Part shown: in pieces, positions 4,687 through 5,944 of the stretch
Layout: each line of letters opens with the position of its first letter
Numbering within the stretch: the stretch's first letter is position 1
Notes under the pieces: model-generated
Told to the model about the DNA's origin: nothing
Databases searched by the model: none
Seen by the model: only the letters and a program-made list of their open reading frames with translations
Source of the DNA: an uncultured Clostridia bacterium
Lineage (GTDB): Bacteria > Bacillota > Clostridia > Christensenellales > Aristaeellaceae
DNA: 5,944 nucleotides
Direction of reading: 5' to 3'
NCBI GenBank assembly: GCA_947600345.1
Contig: CANQGC010000190.1
Location: 1 to 5,944, forward strand
Position numbers and translations under genes: made by a program

Positions 4687-5944
4687 TTACGCCTTCCGGA
4701 CCTTCGGCCCCTTGGGCGTGTCCTCGATGACGTAGCCCCTGGCGAGCACTTCGGCGCGGATGCGGTCGGCCTCGGCGAAGTTTTTGGCCTTCTTGGCGTC
4801 GGCGCGGGCCTGGACCAGGGCCTTGATGTCCTCGGGCGTGGCGTCGTATTCCTTCGAGAGCAGGCCCAGCACGTCGGTCATGACGGACAGCTGCTTGAGT
4901 CCCTGCTCCAGAACCTCGCGGCAGGGGGAGTTGGCGTCGGCAAGGGTCGTGTTCATGTCGCGCACGTACTCGAACACCACGCCCAGCGCGTCGGCGGTGT
5001 TCAGGTCGTCGCACATGGCGTCGTCGAAGCGGTCCACCGCCTGCTTCGCGCGCTCCACGAAGGCGAGCTCGGCCTCGTTCATCTCCCGTTCCGGCGCGCT
5101 GTCCAGCAGGAAGATGGCGTTGTTCCGGGCGGTGTACATGCGGTCCAGCGAGTTCTTGGCCGACTGCACCAGCTCGTCGGAGAAGTTGATCGGACTTCTG
5201 TAGTGCGCCGAGAGCAGGAACATGCGCACGGCCTCCAGGTCGTACTTCTGGGCGATGTCGCGCACGGTGAAGAAGTTGCCGGCAGACTTGCTCATCTTCT
5301 TGTTGTCCACGTTGATGTGGCCGTTGTGCATCCAGTACTTCGCGAAGGGCTTGCCCGTCGCGCCCTCGGACTGGGCAATTTCGTTCTCGTGGTGGGGGAA
5401 GATCAGATCCACGCCGCCGCAGTGGATGTCGAAGGTCTCGCCCAGGTACTTCATGCTCATGGCCGAGCACTCGATGTGCCAGCCGGGGCGGCCCATGCCC
5501 CAGGGGGACTTCCAGGCGGGCTCGCCGGGCTTCTGGCCCTTCCAGAGGGCGAAGTCCATCGGGTGGCGCTTGATGTCGCCCACCTCCACGCGGGCGCCGT
5601 GCTCCAGATCGTCCAGGTCCTGGCCGATCAGCTTGCCGTAGTTCGCGCGCCAGGCCTGGGTGTCGAAGTAGACGTCGCCCTCGCCGGCGGGGTAGGCCAG
5701 GCCCTTGGCCTCGAGCTTCTTGATCAGCTTGATGATCTCGCCGATGTGCCTGGTGGCCCGGGGATGCACGTCCGCCGGCTGCACGCCCAGCGCGGCGGCG
5801 TCCACGAAGTACTCGGCGATGTACTTCTCCGCGATGGCGTCCACCGTGGTGCCCTCCTCGTTGGCGCGGCGGATCATCTTGTCGTCGATGTCGGTGAAGT
5901 TCTGCACGAAGGTCACGTCGTAGCCCAGGTGCTTGAGGAAGCGG
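4687..5944 (-). CDS. cysS: Cysteinyl-tRNA synthetase, N-terminally truncated by the window edge
   Basis: This cytosolic class I synthetase charges tRNA-Cys with cysteine using ATP. The frame stays open to base 5944, giving 418 visible residues against about 460-480 for the family. About 50-60 N-terminal residues, including the HIGH motif and the first zinc-ligand cysteine, lie outside. The visible part opens RFLKHLGYDV then TFVQNFTDIDDK, typical just after the HIGH helix. A GTG at 5916 is therefore an internal valine codon, not the start. FDIHCGG (Cys codon 5419-5421) and FPHHENEIAQSE supply the remaining zinc ligands (Cys, His, Glu) known for the family. KMSKS is at bases 5284-5298. The helical anticodon-binding domain follows, and the C-terminus (FAEADRIRAEVLARGYVIED) is the standard ending, so the enzyme looks intact. 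Codons are strongly G/C-ending, as in the glycyl radical enzyme. A hairpin follows the stop. Confidence 0.97.
   Translation of the reverse strand, partial: RFLKHLGYDVTFVQNFTDIDDKMIRRANEEGTTVDAIAEKYIAEYFVDAAALGVQPADVHPRATRHIGEIIKLIKKLEAKGLAYPAGEGDVYFDTQAWRANYGKLIGQDLDDLEHGARVEVGDIKRHPMDFALWKGQKPGEPAWKSPWGMGRPGWHIECSAMSMKYLGETFDIHCGGVDLIFPHHENEIAQSEGATGKPFAKYWMHNGHINVDNKKMSKSAGNFFTVRDIAQKYDLEAVRMFLLSAHYRSPINFSDELVQSAKNSLDRMYTARNNAIFLLDSAPEREMNEAELAFVERAKQAVDRFDDAMCDDLNTADALGVVFEYVRDMNTTLADANSPCREVLEQGLKQLSVMTDVLGLLSKEYDATPEDIKALVQARADAKKAKNFAEADRIRAEVLARGYVIEDTPKGPKVRKA

Noticed and set aside
4601..5470. A 289-codon minus-strand open frame overlapping cysS
   Set aside because: It is an Arg/Gly/His-rich shadow; cysS motifs are unambiguous in the other frame.
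5914..5916. GTG as the start codon of cysS
   Set aside because: The frame continues upstream with RFLKHLGYD, which matches the conserved family sequence, so the valine is internal and the true start lies outside the window.

Overview
The window is GC-rich and bacterial. It contains a glycyl radical enzyme (a strictly anaerobic enzyme class), a secreted Ig-like/L,D-transpeptidase wall protein, and a cysteinyl-tRNA synthetase. Together with good extended -10 and GGAG-type signals, this suggests a high-GC anaerobic Firmicute of the gut-clostridial kind. That assignment is inference: no rRNA or other strong lineage marker is present.

Layout, left to right. (1) Bases 1-1647, plus strand: the C-terminal two thirds of a glycyl radical enzyme cut by the window edge. 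It keeps the catalytic Cys/Glu loop but has an unusual glycyl-radical loop. A strong hairpin terminator follows it. (2) Bases 1648-1793: a short AT-rich gap with an extended -10 promoter and a Shine-Dalgarno sequence. (3) Bases 1794-2948, plus strand: an exported two-Ig-domain protein ending in a YkuD-type L,D-transpeptidase domain. (4) Bases 2949-3010: a 62-base convergent gap with a perfect 34-base palindrome. A smaller hairpin that carries the stop codon in its loop lies just before it. (5) Bases 3011-4558, minus strand: an unrecognised membrane protein of about nine membrane segments in two blocks, with a soluble middle domain and a small beta-rich tail. (6) Bases 4559-4686: a gap with a GC-rich hairpin. 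(7) Bases 4687-5944, minus strand: cysS, complete at its C-terminus but missing its N-terminus (including the HIGH motif) beyond the window edge. No gene-free stretch exceeds 300 bases.

The genes do not form one obvious pathway. Each appears to be its own transcription unit or the end of one, and hairpins separate all of them. Three of the hairpins share a GGGGAGC core. The observations most worth a second look are the divergent radical loop of the glycyl radical enzyme (RIHGTF in place of RVxGY), the unassigned membrane protein with codon use unlike its neighbours, and the related hairpins at the gene ends. I found no CRISPR array, mobile element, tRNA or rRNA, and nothing that clearly amounts to a new multi-gene system.
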